Shown here in pieces: positions 55,435 through 64,000 of a stretch of DNA of 64,000 nt. The stretch lies in assembly GCF_051251125.1 (NCBI RefSeq), contig NZ_JBPCZL010000005.1. One strand, given 5' to 3'. Source of the stretch: Carnimonas bestiolae. Its GTDB lineage: Bacteria; Pseudomonadota; Gammaproteobacteria; Pseudomonadales; Halomonadaceae. The position numbers and the translations under genes are program-made. Below the pieces are notes generated by a model. That model was not told the origin of the DNA, did no database searches, and saw only the letters and a program-made list of their open reading frames with translations. Numbering within the stretch: the stretch's first letter is position 1; the number at the start of each line of letters is the position of its first letter.

Positions 55435-57330
55435 CTATAGCGAAGGATCGAGCGATAGCGTCAGCATAGCGGTGCGGCCGGGTTCGAGATAGCCCTTGAT
55501 GCTCTGATAGCGGTGGCTCAGCAGGTTCTCAATGCTGGCCTGCAGGCGCACGCCTTGCGCAAGACGCATTCCCGCCCGTAAATCGAGCGTAGTAAATCCG
55601 GCAATCTTGTCGGTGTTGCCGGTATCGGCAAAACGCGAACCCTGCGCGATCACCGAGCCGCCCGCATCGAAGCGATCGCCAAGCTGGCGATCAACGTCAA
55701 GGCGTGCGGTGCGGCGCGTGCGGTTTTGCAAGTCGAGCCCGCTGCTGCGGTCCTGTGGCTTCATGTAGGAGAAGCTGGCACCGATCTGCCATGGGCCGGG
55801 GTGAATGCCGCCCGATAGCTCAACGCCTTCGATTCGGGCGCGATTCACATTGACCTCGCGGGAGAAATCGTCGCCCGCATAATTGATCAAATCGCGATAA
55901 CGACTTTGATAGAGCGCGATGTCCCAAAAGCCAAGGCGATGCTCGGCACGCATTCCCAGCTCTACGGTGGACGACTTCTCTGGCTTGAGGTCGGGATTAC
56001 CGCTGAAGTAGCCGTCGTTTGGCCAGTACAGTTCGTTGAACGTTGGTACCCGGAACGCATTGCCCCAACTGGCGCGCAGGGTGTGTGCATCGTCAAGACT
56101 ATAGCCCAGCGCTAGCCCGCCGGTGGTCGTACCACCGAACGCCTGGTTGTCGTCGTGCCGCACGCTGGCCTGCACGCGAAACGGCGCAAGATCGAATACG
56201 CCTTGCCCAAACACTGCCTTGTTGTCACGGTGGCGATGGGTGTAGTTGGTATTGCCGGTCACGCGATCATCGGCGTATTCAGCGCCGGCAATTAGCTGCT
56301 GTTGCCCTAGCGTCAGAGTGTTTTGCCAGCGTACGCGCTGGGTACGGGTGTTCAGATGGCTGGTCGCAGCACCGTCGCCCGCGTTATCCAGCTTGTCGTT
56401 GGCCTGACTGAGCGTAACGCGACTTTTCAGGTGGGTCAGTAGCGGTACTTCGCCATAAACGCCAGCAACCTGCTGCACGAAGGCATTGCGGCCGGCAAAG
56501 TAGCTTTCCCCGCCGTCGTAATCACTATGACCACGCGCTCGCAGCAGTAGGCCACCGATGCGCGCACCGTTATCGAAGTCATGGCTAAGGTGCACTAACG
56601 CTGTGTGGTTGTCATAGGACTGACCGCTGCCACCCGCGCGATCACGTGTGCCGTTGCTGTTAATGGTGCTGGCCGCGAAGGTAAAGCCGGTGCCATGCTG
56701 CCGTCCGCTCAACGATGCGCTGGAGTGCCAGGTCGCATGAGAGCCGCCGCCAATCGACAGTCGCGGGCGCACACCGGGCTGCTCATCGTCGGTGAATAGC
56801 TGAATGACACCGCCCGCTGCATCGGCACCGTAGAGGCTGCCGCGCGGGCCTCTGACCAGTTCGGCACGATTGAAAATGGCAGGATCGAGATAGTGATAAG
56901 CGGCGCTACCAGTGGTGGCCGAGCGCAGCCGAATGCCATCGATCAGCAGCGTGGACGACTGCGCGTTAGCGCCACGAATGTACACATTTGACGGTGCGCC
57001 CGGGCCGCCGTTGCTCGCGACATCCACTCCGGGTTGGCTACGCAGCACATCTGTGAGCGACACCGGCGCCTGCCGCCTCAGTGCCTTGCGGTCGAGTAGC
57101 GTTACCGATGCGAGACTTTGATCGGCGGTTTGCGGCGTTAGGGCAGCGGTAACCACCATCGGTGCCAGCGCTGCTTCGGCGGTAGCTTGTTCGTTCGCTG
57201 CTGCTGCGCTTTCATGCGGGTGCCGCTGTCTGGCGGTGTCGCTTGCTGCCGACTGAGCGCCCCAGCAGTAGCACGGTAGCGCCAAACTTAACGCCAGTAG
57301 GGTGTAGGAGGGGCGGCAGTAAACATTCAT
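55435..57330 (-). CDS. btuB: TonB-dependent vitamin B12 receptor BtuB
   Basis: Outer-membrane receptor of 631 residues (E. coli BtuB has 614). A signal peptide ends near CYCWGAQSA; a disordered segment follows, then the TonB box/plug (APMVVTAAL, LTDVLRSQPGVDVASNGGPG, ELVRGPRGSLYGADAAGGVIQ) and a 22-strand barrel ending in Leu. It is a single-function B12 receptor by context, since btuFCD follow on the same strand. The start at 57330 is preferred because it leaves a compact signal peptide; GTG 57378 and ATG 57363 are in frame upstream. No B12 riboswitch is visible before it. Confidence 0.9.
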   Translation of the reverse strand: MNVYCRPSYTLLALSLALPCYCWGAQSAASDTARQRHPHESAAAANEQATAEAALAPMVVTAALTPQTADQSLASVTLLDRKALRRQAPVSLTDVLRSQPGVDVASNGGPGAPSNVYIRGANAQSSTLLIDGIRLRSATTGSAAYHYLDPAIFNRAELVRGPRGSLYGADAAGGVIQLFTDDEQPGVRPRLSIGGGSHATWHSSASLSGRQHGTGFTFAASTINSNGTRDRAGGSGQSYDNHTALVHLSHDFDNGARIGGLLLRARGHSDYDGGESYFAGRNAFVQQVAGVYGEVPLLTHLKSRVTLSQANDKLDNAGDGAATSHLNTRTQRVRWQNTLTLGQQQLIAGAEYADDRVTGNTNYTHRHRDNKAVFGQGVFDLAPFRVQASVRHDDNQAFGGTTTGGLALGYSLDDAHTLRASWGNAFRVPTFNELYWPNDGYFSGNPDLKPEKSSTVELGMRAEHRLGFWDIALYQSRYRDLINYAGDDFSREVNVNRARIEGVELSGGIHPGPWQIGASFSYMKPQDRSSGLDLQNRTRRTARLDVDRQLGDRFDAGGSVIAQGSRFADTGNTDKIAGFTTLDLRAGMRLAQGVRLQASIENLLSHRYQSIKGYLEPGRTAMLTLSLDPSL

Positions 57331-57477
57331 CAGCGCGAACAGCTCGAAGCGACACGTGACCATCGGATAAATGGCCACGCTGGTTATCGGAAAAAGAGCG
57401 CATACGCTAGCAACTGCGCGTGCGCTGCGGCAATTGAGTTATTTGCGCGATGATCCTGAGTGGTATTGGTGAAGGCT

Positions 57478-58632
57478 TCAGCGCTGCACTTCTCGCCCCG
57501 CGCAAATTACCTTGTCTAGCTGTAGCTGGTGGTTGAGTACCGCAATATCGGCTCGCAGGCCTGTCGCCAACTGCCCCCGATCGCGAAGCCCGAGATAGCG
57601 CGCGGGAAGGGTGGCAACGCGCTGACAGGCATCGCCCAATGAGCGTCCCAGCGTAACCAGATTGCGCAGCGCCTGATCGAGAGTGAGGCAACTGCCGGCC
57701 AAACTGCCGTTGCGCAGCCGCACGCAGCCGCCGTGCTTGAACACCTGCTGGGTGCCAAGGCGATATTCGCCGTCAGGCATGGCACACGCGGCGGTGCCAT
57801 CGGTAATGGCATACAGCGAAGGAATCGCACGCAGCGCCGTGTTTAGCGCGCCTTCATGTACATGCACCAGATCAGGAATAATTTCAGCATATTCTGCGTG
57901 CGCCAGCGCAAACCCGAGTAGGCCTGGATCGCGATGATTAAGCGGTGGCATGGCATTAAACAGATGAGTAAACCCGCGCACGCCGGCATCCCACGCCTCG
58001 CTGGCCTGCTCGTAGTTGGCTAGCGTGTGGCCTGCCTGTACGCGCACCTGTTGTTCGAGCAGCCACTCGAGGGCACCGTTTTCGGCAAGACACTCAGGCG
58101 CAAGGGTAATCACCTTGAGCGGTACCTGCTGATGATAGAGCGCCAGTTCTTCAACGGTTGCGATGCGCGTGGCATCGGGCTGGGCGCCTAGCTTGCCCGG
58201 ATTGATATAGGGGCCTTCCAGATGCGCACCGATCACCGCAGCGGCAACGCTATCGTTAGCCCCCGCGGATTGCCGCTCACGGAAGGCCGCCACACCCTCC
58301 AGCGCGGTCACGATATCCTGATGACTGGCGGTCATGGTGGTGGCGAGTAGCGACGTCGTTCCGTGCTGGGCATGGCTGGCAGCGATGGTGTCCATGGCGG
58401 TGCCGCCTTCCATCACATCGCGACCGCCGCCGCCATGGACGTGTAAATCGATAAAACCAGGGACTATATAGGGGGGCTGGGCATCTCGCTCAGCGACCGG
58501 TTGCCCGCTTACCGAGATCAACTTGTCCTGATGCCAGCTTAGCTCTCCCTGCAGCCAGCCTTCGCCGGTGAAGATAGCACCGCTAAGGTGCTGTGTGCCC
58601 TGTGTTGCGTTAGATGTATCCATGGTAGCCAT
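57478..58632 (-). CDS. nagA: N-acetylglucosamine-6-phosphate deacetylase NagA
   Basis: Amidohydrolase of 384 residues that deacetylates GlcNAc-6-phosphate in aminosugar use and cell-wall recycling. Metal-binding His64 and His66 are in FIDLHVHGG, the metal Glu in GAHLEGPYINPGKLGAQ, and the catalytic Asp in YAITDGTA. No nagB, nagE or nagK adjoins it. It lies 147 bases upstream of btuB on the same strand and could share its transcript. ATG 58623 is an alternative start. Confidence 0.93.
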   Translation of the reverse strand: MATMDTSNATQGTQHLSGAIFTGEGWLQGELSWHQDKLISVSGQPVAERDAQPPYIVPGFIDLHVHGGGGRDVMEGGTAMDTIAASHAQHGTTSLLATTMTASHQDIVTALEGVAAFRERQSAGANDSVAAAVIGAHLEGPYINPGKLGAQPDATRIATVEELALYHQQVPLKVITLAPECLAENGALEWLLEQQVRVQAGHTLANYEQASEAWDAGVRGFTHLFNAMPPLNHRDPGLLGFALAHAEYAEIIPDLVHVHEGALNTALRAIPSLYAITDGTAACAMPDGEYRLGTQQVFKHGGCVRLRNGSLAGSCLTLDQALRNLVTLGRSLGDACQRVATLPARYLGLRDRGQLATGLRADIAVLNHQLQLDKVICAGREVQR

Positions 58633-58808
58633 AGGTTATCGAAGTGGAAAAGCGCTGATGGCGCGCTATCAAGGTGCGCCTGAATGCCTGCGCCTTCAAC
58701 TGCCGCGTGTTGGACAGTAAGGGCGTATCGGGCGGCCGAGCTTGAATCATACCCGCCCGCAGGCAGGTACATGGGCCAAGATTCCGGATTGACGATGCAG
58801 CGGCGCGA

Positions 58809-59951
58809 TCAGCGTTCAACACCATCAAAGCGGGTGGGGCGGAAGGGCGCGAGTTGCTCGGTGGCAATACCATCCAGCACCTCGATTGCCAGTAGCTGCC
58901 CAATCACCGGCGCAAGCGTAATGCCGCTGTGGGTGACCGCTACATAAGCGTTGTCGATATCGGCACCGGTGCCGATGATCGGCCGCTCATCGACGGGCAA
59001 TACGCGTTTGCCGCGCGTCACAAAATCAAGTGTTAGGCGCCCCAGCTCGGGCAGAAACTCGCTCGCCTTGTCCAGTAGCGCTTGGCCGACTGCCTCGGTG
59101 GCAGGCGTAGCGCCGCTATCACCGAAGTTTTCACCGGTGACAACACGGCCATCGGGATTCTGTTTGATGTCGGCACCCGATGGCAGCAGGATGCGCGGCA
59201 AGCGTTTTTCGACCGGCGTGCTATGCGCCAGAATACCGTAGGAATCGAGCATCGGCACGGCAATGCCAAGCTGCTCGGCCAGCGCTGGCGTGTCGTTGCC
59301 GGCGGCAATAATCACTGCGTCGGTTGCCCATTGTCCGTGAGCGGTGACGACCTCAGTAACGCGCGTTTGCTGCGTCGCCAAACCGGTGACATCCGCCTGA
59401 ACCAGCTCGGCACCGTACGCGCATGCCGCGCTCACCAGCGCCTGAGTCGCTGCCACCGGGTCGAGAGTGCCATCGACACTGGAGTGCCAACCGCCGCCAA
59501 ATTCGCCAGTGCTTACCTGAGGTAGCAAACGCTGTAGTTCGGCAGCGTTAATGTCATGAATGGGGTAGCCCCACGGCTGATGCTCGCGCACTGTGTGGGC
59601 CAGCGCGGCGATCTCATCGGCATCGGATGAACACCACGCCACGCTGCCGCCCCACTGAATATCGAAGGCGTCGGGCAGTTCCTGCTGCAAGCGATACCAT
59701 CCCAGCAAACCGTCGTAATTAAGACGGTAATAGTCGTAAGGGGTTTTGCTATTGGCGTTCAGCCATGCGAAGGAAGTGCGGGTGGTCGCCTGCGCTGGGG
59801 TGTGTTTCTCGACCAGCGTCACCTTAGCGTGGCGACGCGCCAGATGATACGCGATAGAGGCACCGATAATGCCCGCACCGATGACCGTAACGTGGCGGGG
59901 CGCAGGTTGGGTGCTGTGTCGATCAGGCGTGGAAGCAGAAGCGTCTAACAT
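58809..59951 (-). CDS. FAD-dependent DAO-family amine oxidoreductase
   Basis: Flavoenzyme of 380 residues. An N-terminal Rossmann motif GAGIIGASIAYHLA (from residue 25) binds FAD; the DAO domain ends with the block VTHSGITLAPVIGQLLA. It belongs with glycine oxidase/D-amino-acid dehydrogenase-like enzymes, but the substrate cannot be told. AAGG lies before the ATG. Neighbours (nagA, a phytase-family protein) do not indicate a pathway. Confidence 0.8.
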   Translation of the reverse strand: MLDASASTPDRHSTQPAPRHVTVIGAGIIGASIAYHLARRHAKVTLVEKHTPAQATTRTSFAWLNANSKTPYDYYRLNYDGLLGWYRLQQELPDAFDIQWGGSVAWCSSDADEIAALAHTVREHQPWGYPIHDINAAELQRLLPQVSTGEFGGGWHSSVDGTLDPVAATQALVSAACAYGAELVQADVTGLATQQTRVTEVVTAHGQWATDAVIIAAGNDTPALAEQLGIAVPMLDSYGILAHSTPVEKRLPRILLPSGADIKQNPDGRVVTGENFGDSGATPATEAVGQALLDKASEFLPELGRLTLDFVTRGKRVLPVDERPIIGTGADIDNAYVAVTHSGITLAPVIGQLLAIEVLDGIATEQLAPFRPTRFDGVER

Positions 59952-60018
59952 GCGGAAAACCTTAGCGCAGCAGTAAAAAAGCGGAGCGTTGCGCGTTGCA
60001 GCACTACTCCTTGGGGCG

Positions 60019-61191
60019 TTAGCCAGCGCTGGGCCAGCGGTCGAGAGCGAATATCAGCAGTTGGTTTTTTTGTTCAGCATTGAAGTTGTTGTCGGCAATG
60101 AAGACCAGCAGCGGGGTGCCATCGCGGCCTTTGCCCAAGGTAACGCCTTCGATGTTATCGGGAATAATGCCCTGCGTGCGCATGTCCAGCAGCAGCTGCT
60201 TACGCATCGGTACAAGCGAATCGTCACGCTCTTGCAGCGAATCGAGCGGTGATACGTCACTGGCACGCTCGGTATCGGCGACGTACACCTTAACGGTATT
60301 ACCGTAGCCCGCTGACCATCCCCGTTCTATCACTAACAGGCGGTGGTCATCCAGCGCCATGATCTCGGATACGCCATTGTCCTCCGCGCCGTTGGGCAAT
60401 TGACTGGCGACGGCAACAGGATCCACTGGGTACGCGTACTGCGCCTTGGCCGCTCCAGTGCGCGGATCGAAACGCACGAAACGCACCAGCGCTCCATGGC
60501 GCAGCGTTTGCAGCGTGCCGTCCTGATACAGCGGGCCTTCGGTAGAAACGAGTGCGTCACCGCTGGGAGTAAAAGTAAGCCCTTCGAAGGAGAGGTTGGC
60601 GCGAATACCATGCTCGTGGTTAGCGTCCGGGGTGAAGGCGGCGGGCACCTTAAAGCGGCGTAGCCACTGCCCGTCGGGGCGCGAGACGTTAACCGACGGC
60701 GCCACGGTGTTGTCCGAGTTGCCCTCGCTGGTCCAATACAGGTTGTCATCCTGGCCCACGCGAATCGACTCGGGATCGACCGCGCCCTCCGCGTAATGGT
60801 TGCCATTGGCATCCTTCAGACGCTGCACCTGCTCGACCTTCACGCTATGCAGCCGATGGCGGTCGGCATCGATGCTTAGCCAGTAGAAACGCGCGGGTGC
60901 CTTGGCCGAGCGATCATCTGAAATGGCGGCGTAGCGGTTATTGCGCGGGTCGTAATCAATGCCCGACAGGCCGCCCACCGGCGTGCCATCCACGGTGCTG
61001 TCGGTGGCGATCACGTGCTCTCCAATCAAGCGCATGGCGATGCCGTTGCTACAGTTATCCAACACACATGGAACGCGAATTTCAGCGGCGGAAGGCGCGG
61101 GCTTTGCCTGCGCGGCCCCTCCTGCCAGTAGCACTGCAGCGCCACAGCCAGCCACTATGCCCAGCAAGCGGGAAGTATTCGCAATCGCCAT
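60019..61191 (-). CDS. Esterase-like phytase-family protein
   Basis: Secreted protein of 390 residues with a signal peptide ending in GGAAQA. The blocks GGLSGIDYDPRNNRYAAISDDRS, VDPESIRVGQDDNLYWTSEG, SFEGLTFTPSGDAL and NIEGVTLGKGRDG are those of the esterase-like phytase family (PF13449), predicted beta-propellers. Activity is unproven; phytate or other phosphoester hydrolysis is suggested. AAGGAG ten bases upstream fixes the start. PhoA lies 13 kb away. Confidence 0.82.
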   Translation of the reverse strand: MAIANTSRLLGIVAGCGAAVLLAGGAAQAKPAPSAAEIRVPCVLDNCSNGIAMRLIGEHVIATDSTVDGTPVGGLSGIDYDPRNNRYAAISDDRSAKAPARFYWLSIDADRHRLHSVKVEQVQRLKDANGNHYAEGAVDPESIRVGQDDNLYWTSEGNSDNTVAPSVNVSRPDGQWLRRFKVPAAFTPDANHEHGIRANLSFEGLTFTPSGDALVSTEGPLYQDGTLQTLRHGALVRFVRFDPRTGAAKAQYAYPVDPVAVASQLPNGAEDNGVSEIMALDDHRLLVIERGWSAGYGNTVKVYVADTERASDVSPLDSLQERDDSLVPMRKQLLLDMRTQGIIPDNIEGVTLGKGRDGTPLLVFIADNNFNAEQKNQLLIFALDRWPSAG

Positions 61192-61389
61192 AACAGAATC
61201 TCCTTCGGGGATGATAAGGGCCAAGGCCAGAGCGATGACGCAGGGTAGCTGTGCGGGCATCGGCACGGGGCAGGTCGTCGAAAATAGTGCCGCGCATCAC
61301 GCGTTACTCCGCTTCAGTATCGCTCGGCAATATGTCGATTGATCGCGCGATCTGCACCTTCGTGCTGCGTCGGCGCAATCGTGGTGGCG

Positions 61390-61986
61390 CTACTCGCCTG
61401 TCAAAGGATCGATGCCCAACTCGCCCAACAGCTGGCAGAGCCGAATCAGCGGCAGCCCTATCAGGGTATTCGGATCGTCGCCTTCAATGCGCTCAAACAG
61501 CGCGATACCCAGCCCCTCCATGCGGAAAGCGCCCGCACAATCGAGCGGTTGTTCACGCTCTACATAGGCAGTGATCTGCGCGTCGCTGAGCGTGCGGAAG
61601 GTCACCGTAGAGCGCTCCACAGCCACCTTCTCGCCACCGCTGGCGGTATTGATGACACAAAGCCCAGTATAGAAGTCGACGCTGCGGCCCGAAAACCGCG
61701 CCAGCTGCGCGCATGCGTTCGCCACCGAACCAGGCTTGCCTAGCACCGCATCATCAATGGCGCATACCTGATCGGAGCCAATCACGATGGTATCGGAATG
61801 GCTTGCTGCTACAGCGCGCGCCTTCTCAATGGCAAGGCGCTCGGCCAGCGCTGCTGGCGTTTCGTGGGGGCGCGCTGATTCGTCGATATCCGGCGACGCA
61901 GAGGTAAACGGAAGCTGCAGGCGCTCTAGTAATGCGCGCCGATAAGGAGAACTGCTGGCGAGCACCAGCGATGGTCGCGATGTCAT
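61390..61986 (-). CDS. yceF: 7-methyl-GTP pyrophosphatase YceF (Maf family)
   Basis: House-cleaning nucleotide pyrophosphatase of 198 residues. LASSSPYRRALLERL, SPDIDESARPHE, IGSDQVCAIDDAVLGKP and CAGAFRMEGLGIALFERI with DPNTLIGLPLI are the YceF (m7GTP) subgroup signatures, in contrast to YhdE (dTTP/UTP). In many gammaproteobacteria yceF is next to yceD-rpmF; here it is not. Confidence 0.9.
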   Translation of the reverse strand: MTSRPSLVLASSSPYRRALLERLQLPFTSASPDIDESARPHETPAALAERLAIEKARAVAASHSDTIVIGSDQVCAIDDAVLGKPGSVANACAQLARFSGRSVDFYTGLCVINTASGGEKVAVERSTVTFRTLSDAQITAYVEREQPLDCAGAFRMEGLGIALFERIEGDDPNTLIGLPLIRLCQLLGELGIDPLTGE

Positions 61987-62351
61987 TGAACGTCTCGATT
62001 GAAAGCGTGGGCGGTGAATACGCTGCATTGTGAAGAGAGAGCATTCGGCGACGCAATAAACCGATGCCGTTTGATGCTAACAGTGCATTTTGATGGCGAT
62101 GAATGCCCCCTGAAAACCGCGCTGACGCTATTAAAAGTGCGTCTATATATTCAGCTATCGTTAAGCTATCGGAGTGCCTGGGCTGATTGCGTCCGTTTGC
62201 CACGAATGGCGCTGTGGAGGGGCTTGCAGAGCAGCAGGCTTGCTTGAATCTGGCGGCAAATCTGCCAAACTTCAGCGAATTACACTTAGTAACATAGTGC
62301 AAGGGGGCCAGGCATGCTTGCTATCCATTACGTCGGCGATACCCTTGGCAC
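61987..62351 (+). other. Divergent intergenic region yceF/NodT gene
   Basis: About 365 bases between divergent genes. AT-rich stretch TATATATTC near 62150; two GCTATCG words 15 bases apart (62154 and 62169). No gene or clear operator. Confidence 0.35.
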
Positions 62352-63779
62352 ATGAAAAAGAATTCGGGGCGGGTTTTGTCATATTTTTCTTTCTCGCGTT
62401 TGCCGGTAATTACGGCCGTGGTAGGGGTATTGCCGTGTCTGGCGCTAAGCGCCTGTATTACGGTTAACCCGCCCGAACTTCCTCAGCAAACCGCTTCCCA
62501 GTGGCAGTCGGGTGATACCGACGCCGGTATTCACGTCGATTTACGGCACTGGTGGACGGCGTTCAATGATCCACGCCTCAATGCGCTGGTGGATACGGCG
62601 CTGCGCGACAATCTCGACTTGCAGCAAGCGAGCAGCCGCCTTGCCAGTGCTCGCAATCTCTCGCGCGGCTGGAACAATGAATTTCTGCCCAGCATTAGCG
62701 CCAATGGTGCGCCTGTCGAAGATGCTCAAGCGCAGAACTCGTTCTACCACGCCAGCATCGATATGAGCTGGGAGGTGGGCATCTTCGGGGCTTATCGCAG
62801 CGCTCATTTGGCCGCGCTGGCCGATTTGCAGCAGGCCATTGATCAGCGTCATGCCGCGATGGTGTCGGTGATTGCCGAGGTAGTGCGCAATTACCTGGCA
62901 CTCAGCGTTGCGCAGCGGCAGGCGGTGCTGCTCGAGCAGAAAGCACAGCATGCCAGCACCATGGTGCGTCTGGCTAAAGCGCGCGCAGGGTATCTGCACA
63001 GCGATCCAGAAGGCGTCGACCAGGCCGATGCGCAGTTGACGCATACCCAAGCGGCACTGGCTGAGGTGCGCGAGGAAGCGGCCCATCGCAAGCACGATTT
63101 GGCGGCACTGCTGGGGCGCGATCAGCCAGAGGCCGGATGGGACTCCATCAGCACGCCGCCCACGCTGGCAGCCTTCACGCTTGCTCAGGTGCCCGCCGAT
63201 CTGCTGCGCACTCGACCGGATATTCTGGCGGCCGAAACCGATGTCTTGCATGCGGCGGCTAATTTAGGTTTCGCGCGCTCCGAGCTGTATCCGCAGCTGA
63301 GTCTGGAAGGATCGATGCTCTATTCCTACAACGTGACCGGTGATGAGCACAGCGGCAGCGACACCACGCCCTCAATCGGGCCGCGTATCAATATTCCGCT
63401 ATGGGATTGGGGGGCGCGCATTGGCAAACGTGACGCCAGCGAACAGGCGTTGCACGCGGCCTTGCTGGGCTATCGCAACGCGGTGGTAAGCGGTGAAGCC
63501 GAAGTAGAGAAAAGCCTCGCCTCACTGCACTATCAGGGACAGCAGGCACAGTTGCTGGCGGACCTTACCCAACGCGCCGACCAACGCGCAACGTGGCTGC
63601 GTACCCGTGCGGGATTCGGTTTGACTAGTCGCTATGCCGTTGCGCAGCAGCAGGCGGCAGCAAGCGACGCCAGCATCGAGCAACTGCTGGCTGAAAGCCA
63701 ACGCTCGCTGGCGTTTATCGCGCTTTACAAGGCGTTGGGTGGTGCCCCCTTCGATCAGCTCAGGGCGGCCAGCCAGTAA
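62352..63779 (+). CDS. RND-type efflux outer-membrane lipoprotein (NodT/OprM family)
   Basis: Outer-membrane channel of 475 residues with lipobox LSAC near residue 35 and the two OEP repeats of TolC-like proteins. The N-terminal WWTAFNDPRLNALVDTALRDNLDLQQASSRL and the mid block LARTRPDILAAE-like (LLRTRPDILAAETDV) plus NLGFARSELYPQLSLEG are typical of the NodT group. It overlaps the following permease by one base, suggesting an ABC-type efflux or a hybrid system. Confidence 0.9.
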   Translation: MKKNSGRVLSYFSFSRLPVITAVVGVLPCLALSACITVNPPELPQQTASQWQSGDTDAGIHVDLRHWWTAFNDPRLNALVDTALRDNLDLQQASSRLASARNLSRGWNNEFLPSISANGAPVEDAQAQNSFYHASIDMSWEVGIFGAYRSAHLAALADLQQAIDQRHAAMVSVIAEVVRNYLALSVAQRQAVLLEQKAQHASTMVRLAKARAGYLHSDPEGVDQADAQLTHTQAALAEVREEAAHRKHDLAALLGRDQPEAGWDSISTPPTLAAFTLAQVPADLLRTRPDILAAETDVLHAAANLGFARSELYPQLSLEGSMLYSYNVTGDEHSGSDTTPSIGPRINIPLWDWGARIGKRDASEQALHAALLGYRNAVVSGEAEVEKSLASLHYQGQQAQLLADLTQRADQRATWLRTRAGFGLTSRYAVAQQQAAASDASIEQLLAESQRSLAFIALYKALGGAPFDQLRAASQ

Positions 63780-64000
63780 TGGTTTCTCTCGCGCGTAAAA
63801 CGCTGATCCATGAATGGCGGCGATTTCTGCCGGTGGTGCTGGCGGTCGGCTTTGTGGGTGTGCTGCTGACAGCGCAGGCCGCGCTGGTGCTGGGGATATT
63901 CCAAAGCACCGCGATCTATGTGAAGGCCTCGTCGGCTGAGATATGGGCGGGGCATCCCGGTACTCAAAGCGTCAACCTGGGAAGTCCGGTGTCTCCCGAT
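63779..64000 (+). CDS. ABC transporter permease, FtsX/DevC-like (5' part)
   Basis: First 74 codons of an open frame cut by the window end. The start MVSLARKTLIHEWRRFLPVVLAV, a transmembrane helix, then AEIWAGHPGTQSVNLG match the DevC-type FtsX-like permeases found with a membrane fusion protein and an ATPase in exporters. ATG overlaps the stop of the upstream gene (TAATG), so the two are one operon. Confidence 0.72.
   Translation, partial: MVSLARKTLIHEWRRFLPVVLAVGFVGVLLTAQAALVLGIFQSTAIYVKASSAEIWAGHPGTQSVNLGSPVSPD

Overview
The window reads as an ordinary chromosomal segment of a gammaproteobacterium, most likely a member of the Halomonadaceae (Halomonas/Zymobacter/Carnimonas type). This is inferred from the gene orders rpsT-murJ-ribF-ileS-lspA-fkpB and bamD-rluD-pgeF-clpB, an ilvIHC operon, and the protein sequences; no rRNA or other taxonomic marker is present. 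I see no tRNA, rRNA, CRISPR array, prophage, integrase or transposase.

Region by region. 1-9.6 kb: end of rpsT, then lipid II flippase, flavin kinase, Ile-tRNA synthetase, lipoprotein signal peptidase and an FKBP-type prolyl isomerase, followed by a small minor-pilin set (pilV/W/X-like facing a fimT-like gene) and a PP0621-type small protein. 9.8-15.6 kb: bamD divergent from rluD-pgeF, then clpB behind a clear sigma-32 promoter. 16-19.7 kb: ilvI-ilvH-ilvC after a long structured leader. 19.8-25.4 kb: alkanesulfonate monooxygenase ssuD divergent from an outer-membrane porin, then a minisatellite, a Zur-like operator and a ZnuD-type zinc receptor carrying an in-frame hexanucleotide repeat. 25.9-30.9 kb: amidase, MFS transporter, a 0.9-kb non-coding block of direct and inverted repeats, and an SLC13/MatC-like permease.

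31.5-40.2 kb is a sulfur-acquisition region: tauCBA on the minus strand, divergent from cysP-cysT-cysW-cysA and followed by sbp. Both cysP and sbp are preceded by the same 6-5-6 inverted repeat, which has the form of a CysB-type (LysR-family) site. With ssuD 11 kb away, the window can take up thiosulfate, sulfate and sulfonates and desulfonate alkanesulfonates.

40.2-64 kb is accessory metabolism: a DUF945 protein, a YbjX-type protein, an EntS-like exporter, aroD, an orphan 85-residue protein, an E. coli-like PhoA, a LacI-regulated beta-glucosidase plus sugar MFS operon, nagA followed by a complete btuB-btuF-btuC-btuD vitamin B12 uptake operon, a DAO-family oxidase, an esterase-like phytase-family protein, yceF, and the start of an efflux operon (NodT-type outer membrane lipoprotein and a FtsX/DevC-like permease cut by the window end).

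The items most worth a second look are the composite repeat block at 28.7-29.6 kb, the ordered minisatellite and the coding hexamer repeat around the Zur-controlled zinc receptor, the loss of half the zinc-binding cysteines in IleS, the duplicated 17-bp site before cysP and sbp, and the incomplete minor-pilin set.
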